The notes under the pieces were generated by a model. That model saw only the letters and a program-made list of their open reading frames with translations. It ran no database searches and was not told the DNA's origin. The position numbers and the translations under genes were made by a program. This document shows, piece after piece, positions 48,534 through 59,606 of a stretch of DNA of 64,000 bases; position 1 is the first letter of the stretch, and each line of letters opens with the position of its first letter. The DNA comes from Lasiosphaeris hirsuta (Eukaryota; Ascomycota; Sordariomycetes; Sordariales; Lasiosphaeriaceae), in the NCBI GenBank assembly GCA_030549175.1, contig JAUKUA010000001.1, positions 1,674,001 through 1,738,000 of the forward strand, written 5' to 3'.

Positions 48534-50777
48534 ATGTTCTATAGCCACGAGAGTAAGTATTATCCCTCAAGCCGTTGTTAGGGGGTCCGAAGTGCTAACC
48601 ACCACCAAGTCCTCACCAGCCAGCAGTATGGCGTTGCCACTGTATGGTAAGTAGCTGGATTGATCAAAGTACACATGTCTCTGATGTGTTTTTTTACTAA
48701 CAGTACAGGCTGGTCTCCACGATCGGTACCAGAACGACAAACCGCAAGATATCGCGTAGAGCAATACAGGAAGTAGATGTACAGAAAGCATGCGAGACCA
48801 TCCTCCAGCCCGGTGCTCCCATCGCCCTCCGGCTCCAGGGCAGCCTGCTCTACGGCGTCTCGAGGGTCTTCTCTCAGCAGTGCTCCTACGTTCTCACAGA
48901 CGCTGAGAGGATACAGGCTCACATGAGGGCCTTCTATAACAGCCTGGACATTGGAACAAACACCACAAACCCTCTCGCAGGGAGATCAAAGTAGGACTAC
49001 TCTGTAATTCTAAAGAACCAACTTTCTTGCCATTATACTCACTCGAAGCAGGCGCAACCAGTTGGTTCTGCCCGACGATCCGAATTTCGACCTCAACACG
49101 CGTCTTCCAGCTTTCCATTTCGACGAAGACGGCAACATCATTCTTCCCGAAGAAAGTCAGGCCTCACGCAAGACGTCCTCTCAAATGTCACCTTTCTCGC
49201 GGGACAGCCTGAATTCTCCAGGCATTGGTGGCTCCTTCCTTGATGGTTTCGGACTACCCGCATCGCACTCTTCTCAGATGCATTCACTTCTGGACCCACC
49301 GGGTACCATAGAGAAGTACAGGCATGATGACCAAATTATGCCCGTGGAAGAAGATAACAGCATGGCAGTTGACCACTGGGGAGTCGAATTCGATGCCGAA
49401 GGGAATGCCATGCCAGTTTTTGATGAGCCGGACCTCCCGCAACTGCCACCTCCCGCAGGAGCTGGACAAGCTGCAAGTGTGGTGGTCCACGAGGGCGGGC
49501 GCCACCCGTTTTCTGATGATCAGGACAACATGATGATGAACATGGACGAGCCCATTTTACCTGAAGCCGATGCCTTTGCCCCGCGCCCACAAGACCAGAG
49601 ACAGGTGGAAGAAGAAGAAGATTCGATCGAGGTGGAGATGAGTTCCGACCAGGTTGCTATGCCCGCGCAAAGACAAAGACAGCGACGCCGCGCCTTGCTG
49701 GCACCCGACCGAGAAACCAAAATCAGCCGCATTGAGATGAGATCTTGGAGCAACGACTACCTTGAAATCACCGCGCGAGAGCGGGAACGCAAGAATCGCC
49801 GTGTAGTCACAGTTTCTGATGCCAAAAACAACGCCTACAAGTTGATATTTGGTCGCGGCCTTGGAGACAGTGGATTTCCCATTGGCATTCTGGGCCTCTC
49901 CAGTCCTCTCGCCGATCTTTTCACAGGCAACAAACTCAGAGCGCTCCTACTTGGCAAGGACGTCGAGGAAGTCACTGAGGCTCCCCGGGGCCGTCGCCGC
50001 TCAGCATTTGAAGCCCTGGAGCTAGAGGAGGATGACAACGAGCGCCGAGTCCGACCTCGCCTGGAGAATGATTCCTCCCACCTAGGCCAAGGCCAAATAA
50101 TCGACGATGAACTCCTTCCTCTCCTCAACGAGGAAGTCGAAGTAGGAAGAGAAGCTGGGTTGCTCCCGGATGATAACATCCCCTCCGATGTCCCTTGGAA
50201 CCGACCCTCCTCTCAGATCCCGAGCTCCTCCGTCAAAGGTGGCAGGCACGCTCAAGGCTCCGGCCGCCGGGTCAGTGCCAGCCCCCTTCATGGCCGCGGC
50301 AGTCAGCTTCACGACATTGAGCGCTTTAGCGGCCAGCTGCATTTCGGCTCCGACGACTTCGGCTCCGCGCAGTCGGGGGCACACACGTTCTCAGACCCGC
50401 TCGAAGAGGGCTTCCTGTCGCAGGTGGAAGCCCGAACCTCGCAGGTGATGCGCGACGCCCTCGACCGGGAGGGTAGCAACTTCTTGAACTTTATGGAGCG
50501 CGTAGCAGAGGAAAAGGGTGAGATGCGTGAAGATGATGGCGACCGTCAGTGGGTCAAGTTTGACGAGCTGTTCGAGCGGTCCGACCAGAAACGGGTCGTC
50601 GTCGCCCAGGCCTTCTACCACGTTCTCTCGCTCGCGACGAAAAACGTCATCAAGGTCAAGCAAGAGGGTCAGAACTCTCGTCCGTTTGGCACTATTCACA
50701 TTGGCATCGAGTCTGCGGCCGAAGCGGCGGGAGGAGCCGAGTTTGTGGTGGATGATGATATGGATGAGCTTGCTTAA
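48534..50777 (+). CDS. REC8: Meiotic cohesin subunit REC8 (Rad21/Rec8 family kleisin)
   Basis: Kleisin of meiotic cohesin, bridging Smc1 and Smc3 heads on meiotic chromosomes. Exons are 48534-48552 (19 nt), 48610-48646 (37 nt), 48709-48990 and 49052-50777, with introns of 57-62 bp; 687 residues. Joining the two micro-exons gives MFYSHEILTSQQYGVATVW, the Rec8-type start; mitotic Rad21 begins differently. The N-terminal kleisin domain continues to about residue 110 (RRAIQEVDVQKACETI and ALRLQGSLLYGVSRV). The middle is acidic, Ser/Pro/Gln-rich and presumably the separase and phosphorylation region. The C-terminal winged helix is at about 605-670 (KRVVVAQAFYHVLSLATKNV), which contacts Smc1. Divergent from ALO1 and convergent with the REP gene. 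Confidence 0.9.
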
Positions 50778-51250
50778 CCGCCCGCCTCGACTACACAATG
50801 CTCCGAACTTTCTTCCATGTCGGTGATACCCAGGGTTGGGATGGATATTTGGGGTAGTGAAGTATCGAGCCCCCAGGGGCTTCAGATCTTGTGGGTTTTT
50901 CTTTTCTTCTCCAGCATTCGCGGCCATCAGGAGTTGGATGCAATGCTGGACATGTCGATATATCAAGCCTTTTATCAAGCCGGGGCGACAAGGGCTGGAT
51001 TTCTTCACATTCTCAATGACTGGCCATATCGAAAGAGATAGATATCCTGGAAGACAGGCTATAACTCTCGAAATGGGCAACAGTTGCAAGATACATACAG
51101 GTTCGTTGACGAGGATGATACGTAGTGCGCGCGGAACGGATAGCATTGAGCAAGAGACTCGATAGATAATTAATTAAAATTCGTTTCCACTGGGTTGAAT
51201 CCATGGATCATTGATAGCAAGTAAAAAGCTGCGTTTACGCTCGTAAAGCA
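50778..51250. other. Intergenic between convergent REC8 and REP genes
   Basis: 473 bp holding the 3' flanks of two convergent genes. It has AT-rich stretches near 51165-51185 that could supply poly(A) signals. No gene seen. Confidence 0.6.
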
Positions 51251-52993
51251 TTAGTCATACATATCTTCATCATCCATGACACCTTCTCGGTCAGGGAAGG
51301 TCATGTAGTCTGTATCGACTTCTGCCTCGCCCATTACCTGTTTCCAGGCTTCATGAACAGGCTCCAGCGTTGAGTCGTCAAACAGAAGAGACAGTGAGGC
51401 ATCGGGGAAGTTGAATATTGAACCATCAGGTCGACTCGCCACAGAACCTCTGCCATGCTCATGGTACATTTGGAACAGGCTAAGAGGTATGTGATCGGCG
51501 TCGATGGCTTCGGACAAGAGCTGCAAGGACTGGGCGAGGATTTCCTTGGCATCAGGCGTTGTCGAGGTTGTCAGATATAGAATGCCTTTTGATTTCTCAT
51601 GTTAGCTTTTGTCCTAAATCGGTGAAGTGGTAAAATGCTGGTTGAGTATGAGGTACGTCAGATAGTCAAGTGATATCGTCAACGCCGAAGCTCGGACAAT
51701 GTAGATAAGTTTGGTAATGGAGATCATCATGGAATTCAGGGGTGTAGAAAAGAGGATGTGTAACTTACTCTGACCAACTGGGCATTCTCCCGTGTCACTA
51801 GAGTGAGCAAACGCATAGACAGGATAATCATATGCCTTCCCAGATGTTGTCATCAACGAGCCTGCTGGGAAAGTGATGACTGCAACAGCGGGCAAGGGTG
51901 CTCCTTCAACCAGGGCCTCGAACAATGATTTCAGCGGCGAACCAACAATGGCAGCCAGCCTACTAACACCATTTCCAACTTCGGCATTTTTGTCGTTGCG
52001 CACCAGCATCCGCGTCTTCACCGTGTCACCGCTTGTTAGGCGCAACTCGATGCTATCGCCGCTCATCTCCATCTCCCGAATGCCGGTTGCGAGCATGTAT
52101 ACAGCACCGCCAACGGCACCGGCTCGACATGCTACCTGAGCAACTTCCGAAATACCGCCCCACTTGGGGTAAACGGCGGCGAAACCGGGTCCGAACACAC
52201 CCATGGATGTTAGGTGCCGATAGATAGTCGAGAGGCCGTCTCTCGTAGTGATCAGACCGTCGAGCGAGAGTGTTAGGGCGAGGATATACGTTTGCAACTC
52301 TGCATCCATCTTGAACTCATTTTTCAAGAAGTCGGCGAGTGGGCCATCTGCATACGGCTGCCAGGTTTCCAACTGCTGCTCGCTGTCGTAGCCCAAAACG
52401 AACTTGAGAAACTTCATTAGTCCGCGCTTTGCCTTGGTCGGGATGGCCGTGGTAAAGAAGACATCTTCGCGGGTCGAAGGGATGCGAACGAGTGAGGGCT
52501 TCTGGCTAGAGCGAGTTGTTGGCTTGAAGATGTAAAACGACCCAACAGCTAAGAACTCTACGTGGCGGTATGCCCGAGATGATACCAGCTGTGAAAGCAG
52601 CTTCGACCGGGCGTGGATCACCTGCGGAGAGAGCGCCAGGGTGTATGCGCGAGGAAATGAGAGGCCAGTGTTGCCATCGGGTTTTGTTATCGAAGCAGAC
52701 TTGAAGGTTCCCCTGTCGTTATCGGTAGCAGCAGTGATGCTCGAGGCCCACGTCTCTGCCTCCTGCAAGCTGAATGCAGCGTCGGCGCCGCCGTAGTAGT
52801 TGTTTGGGTCGATATGAAGGATGCTTTTGCCAGACCGGGAGAGAGATCTTGAAAGCGGAGCGAAACCAAGTCAGTCAGAATGGCGCCCAAGGGCGGGAGA
52901 CTGCAAAAATGCATCTTACAAAGCAAGCAGCGACTGCTGCAAACCGGTACCGCAGATGACGACATCCCAGAGGGTGTCGCCTAAAGAGTCCAT
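51251..52993 (-). CDS. Rab escort protein (Rab geranylgeranyltransferase component A, MRS6-like)
   Basis: Presents newly made Rab GTPases to the geranylgeranyltransferase and delivers them to membranes. Exons are 52993-52920, 52847-51769 and 51585-51251 (introns 72 and 183 bp), 495 residues. The GDI/REP fold begins with WDVVICGTGLQQSLLALSLS and continues SGKSILHIDPNNYYGG; this nucleotide-fold start is rebuilt across intron 1. Conserved GDI-type blocks follow: PKWGGISEVAQVACRAGAVG, GGAVYMLATGI and, across intron 2, GECPVGQSILYL. The acidic C-terminus ends MDDEDMYD. Length suits a REP (yeast Mrs6 is 603, GDI about 450) and the insert-bearing N-terminal half favours REP over GDI. If intron 2 stays in, the frame runs on to a stop at 51614 and the last 112 residues are replaced. 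Confidence 0.88.
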
Positions 52994-55114
52994 GGCTACA
53001 TGGAACTGACACTCTGTGGCAGCCGGAAAGCCCAGGGGATCGGGTGCTTTGCTGAGTTGTGGTGAAAAAAGTAGCTGGGGGAGATGGTGACAGGCAGCAA
53101 AGACTCAAAGGATGTTGAATTTCAGAATTTGGGTTATGGATCCCAATCAGAGCCGGCCAATTCCCGGCCCGGAGAGCTTGCGGTAATGCCCCGCCAGTCT
53201 TGCGCACGGGCCACACAGCCTCGGTGTTTATCTCCTCAAGCTTTGAAATTCCTTCTCGAAATTAATTTTAATACTGCACCGCTCAACGAACCACGCGATT
53301 GCCGCTCCCCAATGGCATTGCGAAATGGTCGGAGGTCCTTTCATTAGGGCTCTCAGAAGCTGAGCGGTAGATCACAATATGTCTTCCTGTATCTCCTGCT
53401 CTAGAATCATAACCTGTGAGGGCGGTTCGAAAGTTTTGACACATTCTGCAACATGCCACAAGCCTTTACTTGATCTAGCTGGTAAATGTCCATTTCCCAC
53501 ACTCCGCTGGATAACACCAGCGCGATGGCGGATAATGAACATTGTCCCATACACCCTCTTTCCGTGTAATTAATGTTCGCTTGTATTCAAATGTCTCAAA
53601 TGTCTCGTGCCAGTTTCGTCTCAATAGCTACGCAGAAGCCCTGCCCAAGTATTTTGATAGTTGGCGTGAAATGACAATCGCCTGAGACTGTCTGAACCTG
53701 TGACACTTGAGGCTGTCATCAAGCACGGAGAATGACGGGGTTCAAAGGTTGTCAAGGCCTTGATGTTTGTATATTCAGTGGTATACGACCAGTATTCGTG
53801 TTTTGAGTCTTTATTATAAATGTCTTTCTGCTCTCCCCTTGGCAGGTTAGAATGGCGGCCTCGTCGTCAGAGCGCCCCGACACAAACACCGGTCGTCACC
53901 CTTTTCGTTCCAATCCTAGGTTCGGCACTGACTCACGGGCGGTAGTATCTCATACATTAGCCCTAATGCCTTGGTCCGGTGAGTCTCTGGGAGCCTATGC
54001 CGGCAACTCTTTCGCGCTGACCTCCTTCTCTTCACAACCTCCTCCAGAATGCAACCCGATTTCCCCATGTGCATGGAAGATATCCGGTGTTGGAATGCCA
54101 CATTGGCAAAACCCTCTACTCATATACATTACCAAGTTATGATACCCCTTTCAACTTGACGTCAAAGAGCCTGACTGTCCCTTTCCTTCATATGCCAGCC
54201 TCCACTTTCGTTGCAAGCCTCAAGGCATGCATGACAATCTTAAATGCACCAAAATTCTCCATTCGCGGTTCCGCCCACGCCTGTGTATACCAGCGGGTGT
54301 ATACTGGCTGCAACGTCCAGACCCCCATACCGGGCTCATGGCTAGGAGTGGCAGAAGCAAGTGATCCCCTGCGCATCTGTCCGTCTCCTTGATTGACAGC
54401 CCCTCGTCCACTAGTCTAGGGCCACGGCGGTTACCTGCCTTGACATTGTTAAGTAGCTGTATGAAAGAGATATGCACTTGGTTTGGTAGACCGCCTCGGT
54501 GTCTCAGTTAATGTCTCATTCTCTTTTAGCTTCTCATGTGCAGATTGCTAACTCGTGGTTGTTTGGTGGGAACTGACAACACTGGTCCCTGGACCGTCCC
54601 GTAGATGTAAGTCCTGTAACCCGATCCATTGCTTACCAGGTAACTGGTTTGCCTGAGATCTTGGATCGGTGAGTTTGGATTCGTATGTTGGTCTGCCATT
54701 TCCATCTTCCACGCGCCGCGGACCAAGCTGACAACCGGGGGGTCACTGTGTTGATGTTGTTGATGTAACTACTATTCTATGCTTCAAACCGGTTGCTACA
54801 GTAATCTGTGGGGGAAAGTGATGGCTGTATTTGGCAGAAGTACCAGAGCCGTCGGATGGCATAGTCTGCCAGGCCAAGCACCGCAGCTAGATGATGCTCC
54901 ACGGCAAGACAGGTCAATACTGATGGCATAGAGTATGTTACGTACCTTCATTCTGATGGATTATGAACAGCCCCTTTTCAGAACTCACAAACACTCATTG
55001 CAGTCCAATACAACAGTCACAGTTACTTTTTACTACATGCCAAATGCCATCCATTTTGGGTATCACTCCGTCTCTATTCATTGACTATTCTGCGCACCAG
55101 ATTCCATAGGGGTA
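52994..55114. other. Intergenic, REP promoter side and RRP43 3' flank
   Basis: 2.1 kb with no supported gene. Short frames up to about 107 codons lack resemblance to known families. Confidence 0.5.
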
Positions 55115-56146
55115 TCACCCCATTGCCTTGCTAACCTCCTTCCATCTACCCTCCGCAACACCAGCGAACCCTCTGACCAACTCCCTCCCTACAACTGTCC
55201 CACCCTGCTTCTCGATACTCCGTAACCTCGTCTCTCCGCTACTGCAGTCTACCACAACCGTCACCATCTCCTTACACAAACTCTCCTCTAGCCGATCCGG
55301 ATCGAGCAGAATCCAATGCCGCCCCTCCCCACCCTCGGCGTGCTCCTTCTCGAGGAAGACAGCAGCGCTGCACGCCAGCGGCAAGCCGCGGATGTTGAGC
55401 GGCGCAGCCTTGGCGCGCGAGCACACGGCGGTTTCGCGGTCAGGGTCCCAGCGCGCCTGCGGGAGCTTGGTGTTACGCAGGGCCGCCATGACGACCGTCC
55501 AGGCCGCGTCGAAGGGGTTCCCGTCGAACGAGACGAACAGCAGGTCAATGTAGAGCACCCAGTACGCCATCAGCTGGGGCTTTGTGCTCTCGTCCTCGAC
55601 CTCATCCTCCTCCGTATCCGCGTCCATCTTGTCCTCGTACTTGGGCGGCGTGTACCATATCCGCAGGTCGGCGGGGTCGACGATCTGGGCGGCGTGCAGC
55701 AGCGAGTAGACGCGTGTGCTGAGTGTCTGGGCGAGGGCGGTGGGTGGCACACCGGGCAGGAACTGGGGCGCGCAGCCCGTGGCCAGCTCGATGTTGGGTA
55801 CTAGCAGGTCATAGTCCTTTAGCTCGCCGCGGCCAATGCCCGCGCCGCTGTTGTCAGCGTCGAAGACGGTCTTGGGCCGGTACTGCGGAATGCTTGTCAC
55901 CGGCAGCGCCTCGGCCCGCACGCCGCAGATAACAGTTGTGTCGCCGGCGCGCACCAGCGCACTACCGTGGGCATGCGAGAGCGAGCCGGTGTGGATGTGG
56001 ACGGGGCGCGCCTCGTGCGGGGCGCGTCCATTGCTTCGGCAGGGCGAGTCGGCGGGCGACGCGGGCGAGAGGTTGCGCAGGAGATATGGGTGTGGTGAGA
56101 GCTTGGCGAAGAGGGGCCGCGAGAAGCTGAGCGTCGGGGCTTCCAT
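55115..56146 (-). CDS. RRP43: Exosome core subunit Rrp43 (EXOSC8, RNase PH fold)
   Basis: Non-catalytic ring subunit of the 3'-5' RNA exosome in nucleus and cytoplasm. It is a single exon of 343 residues; the start is the ATG at 56146 (MEAPTLSFSRPLF), as the open frame further up has only TTG. The RNase PH-like domain shows HTGSLSHAHGSALVRAGDTT, then VICGVRAE, then the DYDLLVPNIELATGC segment typical of Rrp43/Rrp42/Rrp45-type proteins. The second domain shows VLYIDLLFVSFDGNPFDAAW and VVMAALRNTKLP, as in EXOSC8. An acidic insert (KMDADTEEDEVEDESTKP) lies between the halves. EXOSC8/Rrp43 fits best by eye; Rrp42 or Rrp45 are less likely from the C-terminus. The phosphorolytic active-site residues are not evident, as expected. 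Confidence 0.85.
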   Translation of the reverse strand: MEAPTLSFSRPLFAKLSPHPYLLRNLSPASPADSPCRSNGRAPHEARPVHIHTGSLSHAHGSALVRAGDTTVICGVRAEALPVTSIPQYRPKTVFDADNSGAGIGRGELKDYDLLVPNIELATGCAPQFLPGVPPTALAQTLSTRVYSLLHAAQIVDPADLRIWYTPPKYEDKMDADTEEDEVEDESTKPQLMAYWVLYIDLLFVSFDGNPFDAAWTVVMAALRNTKLPQARWDPDRETAVCSRAKAAPLNIRGLPLACSAAVFLEKEHAEGGEGRHWILLDPDRLEESLCKEMVTVVVDCSSGETRLRSIEKQGGTVVGRELVRGFAGVAEGRWKEVSKAMG

Positions 56147-56584
56147 CTTACGAGGGGCGGTGTGTGTTGTGACGTGTGAAGCTTCGCTTGAGGTGGTTGA
56201 CGACTTCAACCTGGGGTTGAAATGGGCGAGCGGGCAGTCTCAAGGTCGGGAAATTTCCTGCCTTGTTGGTGGGGTTGCGGGCGCTGAAGGATTGGCCAAT
56301 CCAGCGCTTGGCCCGGCCCCCTTAGCGGCCTGGGGTGCGCGAGGCTAAGCGGGATCACACGTTATCCTAGCAAAGAGCTTGGGCCCTCCGGTTTCTGCTT
56401 CAAGCGTGCAACCAACGAGAGCAACCTGAGCTGGAGCTTTCATCGCCGACCTTTTTGGATGCCCGGTTCCAAGAAAGACATAAGTTATAAATGTACACGG
56501 ATATATATATATTCCGTGGTCCGTGACCTTTTCTACGTGTCTCCTGTTCTATGATATGCAACCGCTTCTTGAATGTCGATATGT
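56147..56584. other. Intergenic between RRP43 and the alpha/beta hydrolase
   Basis: Promoter of RRP43 and 3' flank of the hydrolase, both on the minus strand. A near-perfect inverted repeat with CACGGA and TCCGTG arms around an AT core lies at 56496-56517. No gene seen. Confidence 0.55.
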
Positions 56585-57823
56585 TCACTCCTCAAACCAC
56601 CCAGTCTCCTTCCAAAAATCTGCTGCCAACCCGGCCACCTCCTTCCCCTTCGTCATGGCGATCTCATGGCCGCAATCCAGAGAGATGGCTTCGAATCCAT
56701 CTTCCCCCAGGGCAGATGTGGCATCATGGATCAGCTCTTCCCGGACGATGACCGGATCGGTTGAGCCCAGCACCAACAATATCCTCCCCGGACGGAGCCC
56801 TGGCAGTTTCACACCAGTGCTCTCATCACCTCCGCTCCTCCTTCTGGCAGCCAACAAGCTACCCAGGGCTTCCCAGTGCTCATGCTGATCGTAAATAGGC
56901 GCGTGCCGTATACTGCTCATGAACGCTGGAACGAACCCCCGCTGATGATCAAGCTGCCAGCCCATGACCGCCGAGACGGTGAGCCCAGGCCTTCGAGTGG
57001 ATAGAACCGCATTGTCATACGAGTCACCGCCGCTCGCATCGCTATTCTTCTGCCGTTTCGGAGTTTTCACACCAACCACCTCGCCCGCCATCTTCTCCTC
57101 GTTGGTTGCCGCCTCCTTCTTTGGTGTAATGCGTCTCCGCACTAGCCTCTCAAGTACCGCCTCGGGGAAGATACCGGTCGAGTAAAGCACCTTGCTCTGC
57201 CAGCTCACATGCTCGTGCCGTATCAGTCCCCCACTGGCCACGAGAACCAAAGATCGGACCATTCTCGGAAAAAATCTCGCAAACGGGACCGCGATTGCTC
57301 CGCCCAGAGAGTATCCGATCAAATGGAACGCGTCGTCGCCCGTCCAACGCAGACTCGAGGAGGCCAGTACGAGCAGGATCTGTGTGGTATGAAGCCGGAT
57401 GTCATAAGGCAAATCCGTCGGCGCATCGGAATAGCCACGCCCGAAGAAGTCAAACAGCATGACGCGGTAACCGTCACGCGCCAACTCTTCTCCGAGGTTG
57501 ACCAACGCCATACATGGGGTGCTGATCCCGTGCAAGAGGAGGACCTTCTCGCCGTCCTCGGATCCCCATTCGAACACCTTGATGGATCCATACGGCGTCT
57601 CCACATCCCGGGCCCCGGGCAGGATGTCGGGCGGGTATGGGAGGGCGGCGATCTCTGCTTCTGAGAGCTTTGGTAACAGGGTCTTTGCGGGCGACGGTAT
57701 GCATGACTTCCTGGCGCGGTGTTCTTCCGTTAGGAGTATTAGGCCCACCGAAACCACGAAAAGACCCATGACAAGAGCTGTGCCTGCCGCGGGGGGTCGG
57801 ATACCAAGTGTGAAAACCGGCAT
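56585..57823 (-). CDS. Alpha/beta-hydrolase with N-terminal membrane anchor
   Basis: A single exon of 412 residues starting at the ATG at 57823. An N-terminal hydrophobic segment (about 15-32, ALVMGLFVVSVGLILL) suggests a signal anchor. The alpha/beta-hydrolase domain follows: oxyanion-loop motif LLLHGIS (about 93-99), FDFFGRGYSDAP, the nucleophile elbow GYSLGG, and a late Asp (GSTDPV) and His (CGHEIA) that complete the Ser-Asp-His triad. A linker of about 45 residues rich in Lys and Glu (RRRITPKKEAATNEEKM) splits the domain at the cap position. Family members include lipases, epoxide hydrolase-like and ABHD proteins; the substrate cannot be told. All triad residues are visible, so it is probably active. 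Confidence 0.8.
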   Translation of the reverse strand: MPVFTLGIRPPAAGTALVMGLFVVSVGLILLTEEHRARKSCIPSPAKTLLPKLSEAEIAALPYPPDILPGARDVETPYGSIKVFEWGSEDGEKVLLLHGISTPCMALVNLGEELARDGYRVMLFDFFGRGYSDAPTDLPYDIRLHTTQILLVLASSSLRWTGDDAFHLIGYSLGGAIAVPFARFFPRMVRSLVLVASGGLIRHEHVSWQSKVLYSTGIFPEAVLERLVRRRITPKKEAATNEEKMAGEVVGVKTPKRQKNSDASGGDSYDNAVLSTRRPGLTVSAVMGWQLDHQRGFVPAFMSSIRHAPIYDQHEHWEALGSLLAARRRSGGDESTGVKLPGLRPGRILLVLGSTDPVIVREELIHDATSALGEDGFEAISLDCGHEIAMTKGKEVAGLAADFWKETGWFEE

Positions 57824-58475
57824 CTTAGATTCAGTGCTGTATTGGGGGCCACGCAGGATCTTTGAGTAGGACGGCGGCGGCTGAACGCGGTGGTCTGAAT
57901 AATCACGAATCCGATGGTTTCGTGTGGGTGATCTAATCCCCTAACCACATCAATGGAGCTCCATTTGTAAAAATTATCGGGAGCTGGAGAATTGAGCTTG
58001 CGCCGTACAGGGCTGTGAGAATTGGGGGAATAGCAGTTGAGGAGAGTTTCAATGTTATGAATTCGTTATCCGAGCCGGAGCGGGGACACGCCGCGGTAAA
58101 TGCGGAAAGCGGGGCAGCATTTTGGCCGGGGTATGATGTCCGGCGGCCCGTCCCTATCGTCGAATACCGCCAAGGAAGACCCCGTATGTTTGGGTGTGCT
58201 CCCCTTTTCCAAAATGAAAATCTCTCCCGGTTTGTGGACTAAGGCCGGATGTCAGCACCCAGGAGACTGTGTATCCTATCCGGTGGACTGCGCCCTGCGC
58301 CTCCAACAGACATCTCCCCCAAATGGCGTGACACAAACGGTAAACAGATGCAACCCAATTAATCAAGTGTAAAGGGCAGAGCCTCATGGATATCCGCCCA
58401 CGCCATGAGATAACAAGACATGTTAAAAGACACCAACTCCTGAAACATGCCAAAATAAAACAGAGATCGGAAACA
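57824..58475. other. Intergenic, promoter of the hydrolase
   Basis: No gene seen between the hydrolase and the next small minus-strand gene. Confidence 0.55.
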
Positions 58476-58958
58476 TCACGCCCCAGTCTTCTCCGCCCGC
58501 CGGTAGTACAGCCCCTTGAGCCTCGTAATCTGGCGCCGCACAATGCCCTTATCCTTCTCGCCATCGCTGTCCGACAGCTCGAGCGAGAAGGACGGGCGAC
58601 CCGCCGAACCGGGGTCTTTGACGAGCTTGCGCGTCGGAGGCCGCTCGCCCGTCCAGGACGGCCGGCCCTCGGCTGCTCCTAGCCACGGCCGCGATGCCAT
58701 GGCGGCGTTTGCCTCGTACGGCCACGACGACGACTTGCCCCGCCGGCGCGGCTGCAGCCAGAGGGGCGCGAGCGTCGGCGGCGGCGGTGCGGCTGCCACT
58801 TGGTCGACAGCGGCGGTGACCCCGTCAGCAGCAGCTTCGGGGCTACCGTCGTGGGCGGCGTCGTCGTCTCGGTCGAGGAGCGAGAGGTAGGCCTCATGTT
58901 GGGTGTGCTGCGGGGCTAGGCCGCTGGAGGACCGGCTGCGGCCGAAGAGGCGGGACAT
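58476..58958 (-). CDS. Hypothetical protein, 160 residues
   Basis: A single-exon frame starting at the ATG at 58958 (MSRLFGRSRSSSG). I do not recognise a family. It is Ala/Pro/Ser/Arg-rich with an acidic Ser stretch (SLELSDSDGEKDKG) and a basic C-terminal helix (RRQITRLKGLYYRRAEKTGA). It has no signal peptide or membrane segment. The GC-rich codon use is like that of the neighbouring genes, and the start lies just upstream of the region where the sequence becomes less GC-rich, which supports a real gene. The basic tail could bind nucleic acid or membrane phosphate, but that is speculation. Confidence 0.5.
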   Translation of the reverse strand: MSRLFGRSRSSSGLAPQHTQHEAYLSLLDRDDDAAHDGSPEAAADGVTAAVDQVAAAPPPPTLAPLWLQPRRRGKSSSWPYEANAAMASRPWLGAAEGRPSWTGERPPTRKLVKDPGSAGRPSFSLELSDSDGEKDKGIVRRQITRLKGLYYRRAEKTGA

Positions 58959-59606
58959 TGTGAGGGGCTGCGATATCTTCCGCGGTGGAAGAATAGGAAG
59001 GGAAGCCTCGCCGTATGCAGTTCTTTGATGTGAAATCCGACGAGGAGAATATCTGAAGTTTATGGGACAGGACGGACTATGCGTATGGTTGAACTATGAA
59101 ACGACGTGCATTTCAGTTGGAGTAAGGTCAGCAGTGACGCCGAGGCGGAGATCTGCCCCGGGCAATCCTCCTGGAGCCGTGGTCTAAGGCTTCTGGGAAA
59201 TGGCTTTAACGATGCGTTATCTCTCGATTCAGTAAATCCTTTTTCTGTGCGAACAAAGGGAAGAATTTCTGCCCTCCAGTGGGACGCGCAATGCATTGTA
59301 TTTCAATGGTTGAAGGTGGTTTGCGGCGGAGCCGAGACCTGGATAAGCCCACGTCGCCTGCCTACTAATGGGTGAGCTCGAGACGGGATCCCGGTGGCTG
59401 GCAAAAGCAAAGGGGCTGGCAAGGCGAGAATCCGGGAACTAGCGACCTGGACAGCTGGAATTCTCGAGAGATAGGCCTCCTAATCCCCTGTCGTGGGAGC
59501 CACAGAGCGAAATTGTTGGATATTCGCCCACCAGGCTTGGGGGATTGATTCGATGTCACTTACACAGCCTGGGCTACACTGAATGAGATGTCAAGTTGAA
59601 TCCGTC
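58959..59606. other. Intergenic
   Basis: No gene seen. Sequence is of mixed composition without long open frames. Confidence 0.55.
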
